The notes: generated by a model not told the origin, from the sequence alone. 64,000 nt of DNA from an uncultured Fusobacteriaceae bacterium (GCA_947038515.1 CAMQWJ010000007.1:1-64000), one strand, 5' to 3'; shown: positions 36,806-44,880, counted from the stretch's first letter. Numbers and translations are program-made.

Positions 36806-37357
36806 CTAGTCATAATTATTAATTAATTTTTTCATACTTTTCATAAGCTCTTTATCGCTATAAAGTTTTCTCATTTTATTTATGAAAGTGTTAAATTCTT
36901 CTTCGTCTAACTTTAATTTTTTCATAATTGTTTTTTCTAATAACTCTATTTCAGCAGGAAATAATTTTGTCTTTAAAGAGTCATTAATTTCTTGAATACT
37001 ACCTTTTCCCTGGAAATATTGAATAACTCTTTTCCAATTCAAGAGAGGCTCAACTTTTCTGAGCAACATAACCGACTTATAATCAAACTCTGGTAGTTCT
37101 GAATATCCTTGTCTTTTCATATAGGTAAGAAGTTCTTCATCCTTATAAGTTTGAAAAAGAATTTCACCAGCTTTTTTAGTATTCATTATTTTAGGAGTCT
37201 TTGATGTTTTCTCGATAGTCTTCAAATACTTTGAAATAGGGATACTCTTAGTTAAATTATAAAATTCCATACAAAATTTATTAAAAGAAAAATTTTCTGG
37301 TAAACTACCTTTTTCAATTATTTCAATATATTCATTAATTAAATTAAAATCAATCAT
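36806..37357 (-). CDS. Hypothetical protein, 183 residues
   Basis: I do not recognise the family. Mostly helical, charged, no signal peptide or membrane segment, no cysteine cluster. C-terminal half (KLFPAEIELLEKTIMKKLKLDEEEFNTFINKMRKLY) looks like a helical bundle. No ribosome site precedes the ATG; the only strong one (AAAAGGAG, 37391-37398) lies 33 nt away and is placed for a 10-codon leader ORF that overlaps this ATG. Transcribed away from the rsuA paralogue across a palindromic intergenic region. Confidence 0.65.
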   Translation of the reverse strand: MIDFNLINEYIEIIEKGSLPENFSFNKFCMEFYNLTKSIPISKYLKTIEKTSKTPKIMNTKKAGEILFQTYKDEELLTYMKRQGYSELPEFDYKSVMLLRKVEPLLNWKRVIQYFQGKGSIQEINDSLKTKLFPAEIELLEKTIMKKLKLDEEEFNTFINKMRKLYSDKELMKSMKKLINNYD

Positions 37358-37382
37358 AATTTTTAGAATAAGTTATATTCAA
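37350..37382 (-). CDS. Possible 10-codon leader ORF overlapping the next start
   Basis: TTG start 8 nt after AAAAGGAG, then nine codons and TGA; peptide MNITYSKNYD. Its stop lies just past the ATG of the 183-residue gene, so that ATG falls within the leader. This arrangement would couple translation of the gene to the leader. A frame this short can occur by chance; support is only the placement of the ribosome site. Confidence 0.35.
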   Translation of the reverse strand: MNITYSKNYD

Positions 37383-37441
37383 ACTTATCACTCCTTTTTT
37401 ATACAGTCATAATAAAAATAAAGAATTATATCTTTATTAAT

Positions 37442-37467
37442 TACTATTATAGATAACTATAATAGTA
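37442..37467. promoter_or_regulatory. Divergent palindrome containing -10 boxes on both strands
   Basis: TACTATTATAG, 4-bp spacer ATAA, CTATAATAGTA: an 11-bp perfect inverted repeat between two divergent genes. Each arm carries TATAAT on one strand. It could be back-to-back promoters or an operator. Confidence 0.5.
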
Positions 37468-37497
37468 TTAAGATTATAACATAAAAAACTTAATATG

Positions 37498-37506
37498 TGG
37501 TATAAT
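37498..37506 (+). promoter_or_regulatory. Extended -10 promoter for the first rsuA paralogue
   Basis: TGGTATAAT, 37 bp before the start codon. The same TGxTATAAT element precedes many genes in this window. Confidence 0.6.
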
Positions 37507-37543
37507 ATTTATAGAATTATATTATAAGCGAGGTTAAAATTAT

Positions 37544-38224
37544 ATGAGATTAGATAAATTTTTAGTAGAATGTGGAATAGGAAGTAGAAAAGAAGTGAAA
37601 GAATTGATACAAAATAGAGAAGTTTTTGTTAATGGAGTCCCTTCTAAAGATCCTACTCTTAACATAAAAATTGAAAACGATAAAATTGAATACAAGTCAA
37701 AAGTTCTTGTATACAAAGAGTTTAGATACTATATTTTAAATAAATTATCAGGTTATGTTACAGCACTTGTAGATAGTAAATCTCCAACAGTTATGGAATT
37801 ATTACCAGAATGGGTGAATAAAAAAGATCTTTTTCCAGTTGGAAGACTTGATAAAGATACTGTAGGACTACTTCTGTTTACAAACAATGGAAAGTTAGCT
37901 CATGAATTAATTTCTCCAAAAAAACATGTTGATAAAGTTTATTATGTTGAAGTTGAAAATTCAATATCTAAAGAAGATATTACACGATTAGAAGAAGGTA
38001 TTGATATTGGAGGCTATATTACAAAACCAAGTAAAGCAGAAAAGATATCCGACAAAAAATTATATTTAAACATACAAGAGGGTAAATTTCATCAAGTGAA
38101 AAAAATGATGCACGGAATATCTAATGAAGTTACATATTTAAAAAGAGTTACTTTTGGGAAACTAGAATTAGGAAATTTAGAAGCTGGTTCAGTTATAGAA
38201 ATTGAATTAAAAGATATTATATAA
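37544..38224 (+). CDS. RsuA-family pseudouridine synthase (first paralogue)
   Basis: 226 residues: N-terminal S4 RNA-binding domain (MRLDKFLVECGIGSRKEVKELI) and a pseudouridine synthase domain with catalytic Asp in VGRLDKDTVGLLL; the ending GKFHQVKKMMHGIS is typical of the family. Acts on 16S or 23S rRNA; which position cannot be told by eye. A second paralogue of similar length is at 49739. The A of YxLNKP is replaced (YILNKLSG), a small departure from the other copy. Confidence 0.88.
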   Translation: MRLDKFLVECGIGSRKEVKELIQNREVFVNGVPSKDPTLNIKIENDKIEYKSKVLVYKEFRYYILNKLSGYVTALVDSKSPTVMELLPEWVNKKDLFPVGRLDKDTVGLLLFTNNGKLAHELISPKKHVDKVYYVEVENSISKEDITRLEEGIDIGGYITKPSKAEKISDKKLYLNIQEGKFHQVKKMMHGISNEVTYLKRVTFGKLELGNLEAGSVIEIELKDII

Positions 38225-38267
38225 ATAGAACTCTTAGTAGCTAATCATACCCATTTTGGAGGTGAAA

Positions 38268-39281
38268 ATGAAAAATAATGAAATAGAAATTTTGACTAAT
38301 GATGCTGCAACTAAGAATAATGAAGTTACTACCTTACGAAAAAAAAAGAAAAAAAATTCAGAAAAAAATAGTATTTTTAATATCTATCTTAGTGAAAAAA
38401 CTATAAAAGACTATTTTTTTTATTTGCGAAATTTTTTGAATTATGTTTATGAAGAGGAAGGCTCTATAACAGATGAGGAATTAGTTAAATTAATGATTAA
38501 TATTGAGAAAGATGATATTGATGATTACATTGCACATTTAGTGAATGATCGTGCTTTAAAAAAAACTTCTATAAATAAAATAATTTCATCTTTAAAAAGC
38601 CTATATAAAGAAATAGAAAAAAATGGATATGAAAACCCTGTTAGACATATCAGACTTTTTAAAACAAGTCGTGATCTAGAAAATATTTTAAAATTATCTT
38701 ATCAAGATATTAAATCTATTTTGAATAATTATGATTCAATTGGTGAAAAATCTTATAGAAATATTTTAATTTTACAAACCTTATTCTATACAGGAATGAG
38801 AAGTAGTGAAATTACAAATCTCCTATTTAAAGATATTTTACAAAGAAATGGAGAATATTATATAAGATTAACAAAAACAAAAAGTGGAAAAGAACAATAT
38901 AAACCTATGCATGAATATTTAGTAAAGAAATTTGAAAATTATAAACATTATATAAAAAATCTCTTTTCTTTAACTTCGGAAGAATTAGAAGATAGATATG
39001 TTTTTCCAAGTTCTTTTGAAAAAAATACGATGCTGTCATATAGAGCACTTTATTCTCTTATACAAGAAATGGGGAAAGTTATAAATAAGGATATTAGCCC
39101 TCATAATGTGAGACATGCAATTGCAACAGAACTTTCTCTTAATGGTGCTGATCTCTTAGAGATACGAGATTTTCTAGGACACACTGATACAAGAGTCACA
39201 GAAATTTATATAAATGCTAAATCTATACTAGAAAAAAAAGTTTTGACTAAAATTCCAGTTCCTGATTTAGAGAAAGAATAA
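38268..39281 (+). CDS. Tyrosine recombinase/integrase
   Basis: 337 residues. SAM-like core-binding domain (about 35-130), then the catalytic domain with R in TGMRSSEI, K in TKSGKEQ, HNVRH (HxxR), LGHTD and nucleophile Tyr in VTEIYINA; the catalytic set is complete, so it should be active. The N-terminus (about 30 residues) is highly charged with a run of lysines. TTG at 38256 is in frame, but GGAGGTG precedes the ATG at 38268. Not obviously XerC or XerD. Immediately downstream is the array of AT-rich motifs, its best candidate target. Confidence 0.9.
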   Translation: MKNNEIEILTNDAATKNNEVTTLRKKKKKNSEKNSIFNIYLSEKTIKDYFFYLRNFLNYVYEEEGSITDEELVKLMINIEKDDIDDYIAHLVNDRALKKTSINKIISSLKSLYKEIEKNGYENPVRHIRLFKTSRDLENILKLSYQDIKSILNNYDSIGEKSYRNILILQTLFYTGMRSSEITNLLFKDILQRNGEYYIRLTKTKSGKEQYKPMHEYLVKKFENYKHYIKNLFSLTSEELEDRYVFPSSFEKNTMLSYRALYSLIQEMGKVINKDISPHNVRHAIATELSLNGADLLEIRDFLGHTDTRVTEIYINAKSILEKKVLTKIPVPDLEKE

Positions 39282-39291
39282 AATGACTTTT

Positions 39292-39320
39292 AAATAAAAA
39301 GTTTATTTTATTCTTTTTTT
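39292..39320 (+). terminator. Weak terminator after the recombinase
   Basis: AAATAAA / TTTATTT, 7-bp AT-only stem with a 3-nt loop, followed by TATTC and seven T. Confidence 0.4.
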
Positions 39321-39330
39321 ATAAAATAGT

Positions 39331-39716
39331 AATAATAAAAATTATCGAAAGAAAGGAAGTAAGATTTTTTTTGTTTCTGTAATTTTTATTATTGTTTTAA
39401 AAAAAGGAAATATATTTTCTAAGTGTTTTTCCATAATTTTTATTATTGACAAAACATAAAAATTATATCCATTTGTCTGTTTCTATAACTTTTATTATAA
39501 CTCAAATTTTATATTTCTTCTTATTACAAATATTTTTTTCCATAATTTTTATTATTGGTAAAGGATAAAAATTATATCCGTTTGTCTGTTTCTATAACTT
39601 TTATTATAACTCAAATTTTATATTTCTTCTTATTACAAATGTTTTTTCTATAATTTTTATTATTAGTAAAATATATGAAAAATATTCATGGATCCATTTC
39701 TATAATTTTTATTCTG
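39331..39716. repeat. Regular array of a 20-bp AT-rich motif with inverted cores
   Basis: Consensus TTTCYATAAYTTTTATTAT occurs in plus orientation at 39374, 39428, 39480, 39537, 39589, 39645 and 39697, a spacing of 52-57 bp. Inverted copies lie at 39331-39350, and as an 11-bp core (ATAAAAATTAT) at 39456-39466 and 39565-39575. Most copies contain the dyad ATAAT-TTTT-ATTAT. The block from 39428 is duplicated with a 109-bp period, including the sequence between motifs. No ORF overlaps it. Position directly after a tyrosine recombinase suggests recombination or binding sites, but iterons or a protein-binding array are also possible. Confidence 0.85.
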
Positions 39717-39766
39717 ATTATAATTTGGATAAAATAGCAAATAATTCAATTATCGGTATAAATTAA

Positions 39767-39854
39767 TAGAACTAATTATTATTATTGTTCTAAACAATCA
39801 TATAATTAACATTATATGATTGTTAGTTATTCAAAGTTAGAACTAATTATTATT
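39767..39854. repeat. 17-bp direct repeats flanking a 14-bp perfect hairpin
   Basis: TAGAACTAATTATTATT occurs at 39767-39783 and 39838-39854. Between them AACAATCATATAAT (39793-39806), loop TAAC, then ATTATATGATTGTT (39811-39824) form a perfect 14-bp stem. No T tract follows, so it is not a standard terminator. It could be a recombination/attachment site, a replication-related hairpin or a remnant of a mobile-element end. Confidence 0.75.
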
Positions 39855-40143
39855 TTAAATAATTATGTGCGTTAAAATCTATATATTATCTTTAATGATA
39901 TATAATAAGCATCTTTAATAATAATTTGAGATTTAAAACTAAGAGAGCTCACTAAAATAAAATAAGAATTCTATCTTTAAGAAGATATGAATTAAAAAAC
40001 CCCCAATTTATGGTAGTTTAAAGCAATTTTGAACAAACTGATAATTAGCGATTAAAAATTAGTTTTTGTCATCTGTAATTTGTTGAATAAAAAGATAATT
40101 TTACTATCCGCATATAAATGCTCGCCTTGTTTTTAGACGGTTT
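39855..40143. other. Gene-free AT-rich region before the Spx/ArsC-like gene
   Basis: No ORF above about 30 codons with a ribosome site. A short hairpin GATAG/TTATC with a T tract on the minus strand near 40092-40112 might end the minus-strand gene that stops at 40144; the stem is only 5 bp. A segment with CCCCC near 40001 is less AT-rich than its surroundings. I see no RNA gene. Confidence 0.4.
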
Positions 40144-40497
40144 TTATTTAATTTTATCATATTCGCTTATATCAAACCCTAAAATTATTTTATTTTTACT
40201 TCTTATTATTGGGGTCGATAATAAAGTAGAGTCCTCAAATAATATTTCTTTAGTATCAAATACTAAATATTTTAAATTTCTTTTAATATAATTTTTACTT
40301 GTGATATCTAATAAATCTTCAAGAGTATAAATTTTCAAAATACTCTCAAGCTCTCTTTCAGAAATATTCTTTTTAGAGAGATCTATATATTGGAAATTAA
40401 TTTTTCTTTCTTTAAAATAACGAATTGCCTTTTTGGTTTCTTGACAATCATTCTTCCCAAATATTTGAATAATCATCTCTGAATTTTTTCCTTTCAA
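40144..40497 (-). CDS. Spx/ArsC-family thioredoxin-fold protein
   Basis: 117 residues of the ArsC/Spx/YffB fold: N-terminal IQIFGKNDCQETKKAIRYFKERK with one redox Cys (CxxT, so no CxxC pair), and C-terminal STPIIRSKNKIILGFDISEY, the substrate-binding end of the family. Either a small reductase or an Spx-type regulator; the single Cys argues against classic Spx disulfide switching. TTG start at 40497 is 6 nt from GGAGG; an ATG seven codons on has no good ribosome site. Confidence 0.8.
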   Translation of the reverse strand: MKGKNSEMIIQIFGKNDCQETKKAIRYFKERKINFQYIDLSKKNISERELESILKIYTLEDLLDITSKNYIKRNLKYLVFDTKEILFEDSTLLSTPIIRSKNKIILGFDISEYDKIK

Positions 40498-40530
40498 TAT
40501 TTTCCTCCAATGTCATTTTTATTTAATAAA

Positions 40531-40539
40531 ATTATATCA
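40531..40539 (-). promoter_or_regulatory. Extended -10 promoter for the Spx/ArsC-like gene
   Basis: TGATATAAT on the minus strand, 34 bp before the start codon. Confidence 0.55.
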
Positions 40540-40592
40540 CTTAATTGTAAAAACACCTATTTTATATCAAAAAAATAAAAGTTAAAAATAGA

Positions 40593-40621
40593 TTGACATA
40601 TAAAACGAAATAAGTTAAAAT
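40593..40621 (+). promoter_or_regulatory. Consensus sigma70 promoter of the enolase/BCCT operon
   Basis: TTGACA, 17-bp spacer, TAAAAT. The -35 is perfect. The expected start of transcription (about 40628) falls at the edge of the palindrome that follows. Confidence 0.8.
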
Positions 40622-40629
40622 AAGTTAGA

Positions 40630-40655
40630 TATACAACTGATATATCAGTTGTATA
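40630..40655. promoter_or_regulatory. 26-bp perfect palindrome, probable repressor operator
   Basis: TATACAACTGATA and its exact complement TATCAGTTGTATA, without spacer. Lies from about +2 to +27 relative to the predicted start and just before the ribosome site, a position suited to repression. The GntR/FCD regulator at 47061 is the only regulator nearby likely to bind such a site, but that link is inference. In RNA it could form a 5' hairpin. Confidence 0.8.
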
Positions 40656-40672
40656 AAAGGAGGAGAACATTT

Positions 40673-41803
40673 ATGAAAAAATCATTAGAAATTGAAAAAG
40701 TAGAAATTTTTGTTACGGGAGATCCAACTCAAGATAGACCGCGATGGGCTAGGTATCTTGAAGATATTTATACTACTAATACTATAGTAAAAATTACTAC
40801 TAAAGATGGCTATGTTGGAATAGGTGGAACTATTACTTATACTGAAAATCATTTTGATGATTCAATTGGTGAAACAATAAGATTATATTTACCTAAATTA
40901 ATTGGACAATCTGCTTTGGATACAGAAAAAATTTGGAATTGGATGGCTAAAAGACCTACTGTGATTTCAAAACCAGCAATGTCATGTATTGATATTGCAC
41001 TGTGGGATCTTCGAGGAAAATATGCAGGGATGCCAATTTATCAAATGTTAGGTGCTGCTAGAGATAAAATTTTATCTTATGCCTCGACTCCTCTTTTAGG
41101 ATCAATCGAAGAATATTTGGAATTTATTACAAAATGTATAAATAATGGTTTTAAATCAATAAAAATTCATCCTTTTACAGATTTTGAAGAAGATTATGAA
41201 CTTGTAAAAGAAATAAATAAAAAATATAAAAATTCAGGAATTACTTTTAGTTTAGATCCTGATCAACAATACTCGAGAGAGCAAGCATATAAAATGGCTA
41301 AATTATTAGAAGATTTTAATTGGGTATGGTTTGAAGCTCCACTACCTGATACTGATTTAGAAGGTTATGCTGAGTTGCGAGCTAAAACAAATGTTCCTAT
41401 TTCTTGTGGTGGAAACCATTATTTATCGTTAATTGAAATTCAACACGGATTAAAAGTTGGAGCATGGTCTGATGTGAGAATAGATACTACTGTTTGTGGT
41501 GGAATAACTCCTACAAGAAAAATAGTAGCCGTTTCTGAAGCAAATAGTCGTAGAATAGAACTCCAATCATGGGGAGCTACATTGACTCAAGCAGCAAATT
41601 TACATATAATGCTATCCACAAATTCTTGTACTTATTTTGAACAAGCTTTTCCTTACGAACCTTTTGAAATTGGAGCAAAAGATGTTATTAGAACAGATAG
41701 TGAAGGATACGTACAAATTCCAGAAGGTAAAAATGGTCTTGGAATAGAGCTCGATTGGGAAGCTATTGAAAAAATAACACTAAAAAAATATCTTGTAAAA
41801 TAA
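40673..41803 (+). CDS. Enolase-superfamily protein, mandelate racemase/muconate-lactonizing group
   Basis: 376 residues: N-terminal capping domain and (beta/alpha)7-beta barrel. Visible active-site positions: Lys164 and His166 in KSIKIHPF, metal ligands Asp195 (LDPDQ) and Glu221 (WFEAPL). The third ligand, normally Glu in PIxxGE, is not there: the segment reads PISCGGNH (Gly247, Asn248). Asp271 is present, but the partner His expected about 27 residues later is absent (ELQSW). Reaction therefore unclear; acid-sugar dehydratase or betaine epimerase are family options. ATG 9-10 nt after GGAGGAG. Confidence 0.85.
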   Translation: MKKSLEIEKVEIFVTGDPTQDRPRWARYLEDIYTTNTIVKITTKDGYVGIGGTITYTENHFDDSIGETIRLYLPKLIGQSALDTEKIWNWMAKRPTVISKPAMSCIDIALWDLRGKYAGMPIYQMLGAARDKILSYASTPLLGSIEEYLEFITKCINNGFKSIKIHPFTDFEEDYELVKEINKKYKNSGITFSLDPDQQYSREQAYKMAKLLEDFNWVWFEAPLPDTDLEGYAELRAKTNVPISCGGNHYLSLIEIQHGLKVGAWSDVRIDTTVCGGITPTRKIVAVSEANSRRIELQSWGATLTQAANLHIMLSTNSCTYFEQAFPYEPFEIGAKDVIRTDSEGYVQIPEGKNGLGIELDWEAIEKITLKKYLVK

Positions 41804-41814
41804 AAGGAGGAAAA

Positions 41815-43371
41815 ATGAAAGAAATTATTATAGAAAAAAAATATGATATTCCAATTATTATTGCTTCATTAGCTTTAGTAGTTTTAGCATCAGGTTTTTT
41901 TATGTTTTTTCCAGAAGCTTCTGTAGAAGTCGCAAATAAAATTTTTAAGATGGTTACTGTAAGTTTCGGAACCCCAATCTTACTTTATGCTTTTGGATTA
42001 ATTATAATTGCTCTATTTCTATCTTTTAGTAAGTACGGAAATATCCGGTTTGGAAATGAAAAACCTGATTATTCAACTTTTAATTATATATCGATGATGG
42101 CTTGTGCTGGAGTTGGTTCTGGTACAATATATTGGGCATTTTTAGAGTGGTCATACTATATAAAAACACCACCATTTAGACTTATAGCTCAATCACAAGA
42201 AGCTTTTGAATGGTCTGTAACTTATAGTATGTTTCATTGGGGGATTACAGCTTGGGCTATTTATTGTATAACTGCATTACCAGTACTGTATTCATATCAT
42301 ATAAAGAAAAATAGATCTTTAAGATTAAGTGATATAACTCTAACTATCTTGAAATCAAAAGCTGCTAAACCAATCGGTAGATTAATAGATTGTTTATATC
42401 CTTTTGCTTGTATAGCTGGTCTTATTATTGTAATTGCTTTAGGAGTTCCTGTTATATCAGCAGCAGTTTCTTTAGTCTTTGGAATTGCAGATAGTTTATT
42501 TCTTAAATTAGCAATTGTATTTATTGTTACAATTATATATACTATCAGTTCTTTTTTTGGAATTGAAAAAGGAATGCAAAAAATTAGTAGCTCAGGTACG
42601 TATTTTATAATAGCATTAATGCTCTATATTCTATTTATGGGACCAACTCAATTTATTATTGAAAATACTAGTAATTCTATCGCTTTAATGGCACAAAATT
42701 ATTTAAAAATGAGTTTATATACAGATTCTATAGGAGGAAAAGGATTCCCACAGAGTTGGACAGCTTATTTTTGGGCATATTGGATGATTTTTATTCCTAT
42801 GATGTGTGTATTTGTTGCTAGAGTCTCTAAAGGAAGAACAGTTCGTGAAGTAATTTTTAGTATGATTGGTGGAGGAACTGCAGGAATTGCGACTCTGTTT
42901 GGAATAATAGGGTCTTTCACAATGAAAACTGAATTAGATGGCAAAGTTTTAGTATCTAAAATGGTTTCAGATGGAAAAGCGAGTAATGCTATTTCAGAAG
43001 TCTTAAGTACATTACCTTTCCCATCAATAATAATGATAATATTTATTGTTGCAACATTTTTACTATTAGCAACAACTTTAGATAGTTCTGCATTTTCTAT
43101 TGCTTGTAACACTCAACTAAAATTGGATAAAGATGGAAATCCATCTAAAGGGATTAAGATATTTTGGTGTTTAGCATTAGTAACAATTCCAATTGTATTT
43201 ATTATTATTGGAGCACCTGTTTCAGCAATGCAGTCTTGTATTTTAATTTTTGCTCTTCCGATTATGTTATTAACTGGAACCTTAATAATGGGAATGTTTA
43301 AATGGATGAAAGAAGATTATGGAACATTAACTTCTCAAGAAATAATTAAAATGCATGAAATTAAAAAATAA
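41815..43371 (+). CDS. BCCT-family transporter (betaine/carnitine/choline)
   Basis: 518 residues with about 12 membrane segments. BCCT hallmark WTAYFWAYWMIFIPMMCVFVARVSKGRTVREV and the first-repeat segment AGVGSGTIYWAFLEWSYY. The latter lacks the GMGIG sequence of Na+-coupled members and is nearer the CaiT-type exchanger, so substrate:product exchange is possible. Lies 11 bp after the enolase-superfamily gene and shares its promoter. The substrate is probably a quaternary-ammonium compound handled by the neighbouring enzymes. Confidence 0.92.
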   Translation: MKEIIIEKKYDIPIIIASLALVVLASGFFMFFPEASVEVANKIFKMVTVSFGTPILLYAFGLIIIALFLSFSKYGNIRFGNEKPDYSTFNYISMMACAGVGSGTIYWAFLEWSYYIKTPPFRLIAQSQEAFEWSVTYSMFHWGITAWAIYCITALPVLYSYHIKKNRSLRLSDITLTILKSKAAKPIGRLIDCLYPFACIAGLIIVIALGVPVISAAVSLVFGIADSLFLKLAIVFIVTIIYTISSFFGIEKGMQKISSSGTYFIIALMLYILFMGPTQFIIENTSNSIALMAQNYLKMSLYTDSIGGKGFPQSWTAYFWAYWMIFIPMMCVFVARVSKGRTVREVIFSMIGGGTAGIATLFGIIGSFTMKTELDGKVLVSKMVSDGKASNAISEVLSTLPFPSIIMIIFIVATFLLLATTLDSSAFSIACNTQLKLDKDGNPSKGIKIFWCLALVTIPIVFIIIGAPVSAMQSCILIFALPIMLLTGTLIMGMFKWMKEDYGTLTSQEIIKMHEIKK

Positions 43372-43419
43372 TTAAAATGGTTTTTAAGAATCGTTTTTAA
43401 GAAATACTTAGGAGAAAAA

Positions 43420-44739
43420 ATGAATATAAATATTGAAAAAGAAAGAAAAATTTTAGTTTTAGATGAAGTAGATGTAGTCGTTATAGGAGGTGGACCTTCT
43501 GGATTAGCTGCTGCTGTCAATGCTGCTGAAGAAGGTTTAACAACAGTAATCATTGAAAAAAATGGTTTTTTTGGTGGAGCAAATGTAGGAGGATATTCTG
43601 GTTCAATAGGTGGTTTATTTAACTCTACTGAAACGGGGGAACCAGTACAAATAGTAAATGGTTTTGCAGGTAGATTTGTAGATCTTATGGAATCTAAAAA
43701 TGGAATAGTGAGACATGAAAGATTTGGACATACTTGGCTTTCTCCTCATGATCCCTTTATTTGGAAAGAAACAGCAGATGAATTGATAGAAAAATCTGGA
43801 GCTAAAACTTATTTTCATACTAGTTATGTGGATTCTATTGTAGAAAATGGAGAAATTAAAGGTATAATTATTGAAAACAAAGATGGTAGATCAATGATAA
43901 AAGGTAAGTTATATATTGATTGTTCAGGTGATGGAGATGTAGCCCATAGATCAGGAGGATTATCACATTTTGGTAAAGATGGTGATATTCAATCAATGAC
44001 TTTTACATTTAGAATGACAGATGTAGACTGGGAAAAATATGGAGATTTTAAACTTGAAGATATTTGGTCTAAAACTTCAGAAGCTTCTAATACAGGTGAA
44101 TATTTTCTTCCAAGAAAGCACCCTTTTATTTTCAGAGCTCCGAATAAGAAACAAGCAATAATGAATGCAACTAGTATTGTTGCTAAAGATGGAAGAACTC
44201 TTTATCCTACAAAAACTTTAGACTTAACTGAAGCAGAATTTTTAGGTAGAAAACAAGTTAGAGAATACGAAAGATTCGTGCAAAATTATATCCCAGGTTT
44301 TGAAAATGCTTATTTAATGGATACTGCTTCTCAAATAGGAATAAGACAATCTCGAACTATTGTATGTGACTATACTTTAAAAAATGAAGATGTTGTAAAG
44401 GCAAAAAAGTTTGATACTGCAATCGTAAGGAGTGCTTGGCCAATCGAATTACATTTAGGAGAAAATGGAGTAAAGGTAATTAATTTAGATGAAGACTATT
44501 ATGAAATTCCATTTGAGACTTTAATTCCAAAAAATATTAATAACTTGTTAGTTGCAGGAAGATGTATCTCTGCAGAACACGAAGCATTAGCTTCTTGTAG
44601 AGTTGTCGCTCAATGCTTTGAAGAAGGAGCAGCAGCAGGTTTAGCAGCACTTCAAATTATTAAAGATAATAAAACTACAAGAACACTTTTAGTAGAAAAA
44701 TTAAGAAAAAAGATGATAGAAAAAGGATCTTTATTATAA
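43420..44739 (+). CDS. FAD-dependent oxidoreductase
   Basis: 439 residues. Dinucleotide-binding motif DVVVIGGGPSGLAAAVNAAEEG with the acidic end IIEK, followed by FFGGANVGGYSGSIGG; the C-terminal FAD motif reads NNLLVAGRCISAEHEALASCRV. Resembles the FAD_oxidored family (PF12831) seen in organic-acid and amine degradation loci. Third gene of the enolase/BCCT operon; ATG with AGGAG upstream. It likely oxidises the compound imported by the BCCT protein (inference). Confidence 0.88.
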   Translation: MNINIEKERKILVLDEVDVVVIGGGPSGLAAAVNAAEEGLTTVIIEKNGFFGGANVGGYSGSIGGLFNSTETGEPVQIVNGFAGRFVDLMESKNGIVRHERFGHTWLSPHDPFIWKETADELIEKSGAKTYFHTSYVDSIVENGEIKGIIIENKDGRSMIKGKLYIDCSGDGDVAHRSGGLSHFGKDGDIQSMTFTFRMTDVDWEKYGDFKLEDIWSKTSEASNTGEYFLPRKHPFIFRAPNKKQAIMNATSIVAKDGRTLYPTKTLDLTEAEFLGRKQVREYERFVQNYIPGFENAYLMDTASQIGIRQSRTIVCDYTLKNEDVVKAKKFDTAIVRSAWPIELHLGENGVKVINLDEDYYEIPFETLIPKNINNLLVAGRCISAEHEALASCRVVAQCFEEGAAAGLAALQIIKDNKTTRTLLVEKLRKKMIEKGSLL

Positions 44740-44764
44740 AAAGAGAGGTTCCTTATAATAGAAT

Positions 44765-44818
44765 ACCTGTAAGATATATACGTATAAAAACGAATATATC
44801 TTACAGGTTATTTTTTTG
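44765..44818 (+). terminator. Terminator of the enolase/BCCT/FAD operon
   Basis: 14-bp stem CCTGTAAGATATAT with its complement, plus a small inner CGT/ACG stem, then TTA and seven T. Confidence 0.88.
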
Positions 44819-44871
44819 ATTATCCAATTAAATCATTATTCTATAAATAACAAGTAATATAAGGGGAAATG

Positions 44872-44880
44872 TGGTATAAT
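44872..44880 (+). promoter_or_regulatory. Extended -10 promoter for the 85-residue gene and recQ
   Basis: TGGTATAAT, 57 bp before the start codon. Confidence 0.55.

Noticed and set aside
39331-39716. The regular motif array as a CRISPR array
   Set aside because: The motif is only about 20 bp, varies between copies, occurs in both orientations and its intervening sequences are themselves duplicated; no cas genes are in the window.
39793-39824. The 14-bp hairpin as a terminator of the recombinase gene
   Set aside because: It is over 500 bp past the stop and has no T tract on either strand.
39855-40143. A tRNA or other structured RNA in the gene-free region
   Set aside because: No T-loop GTTCRA motif or cloverleaf arms were found; only short AT-rich stems.
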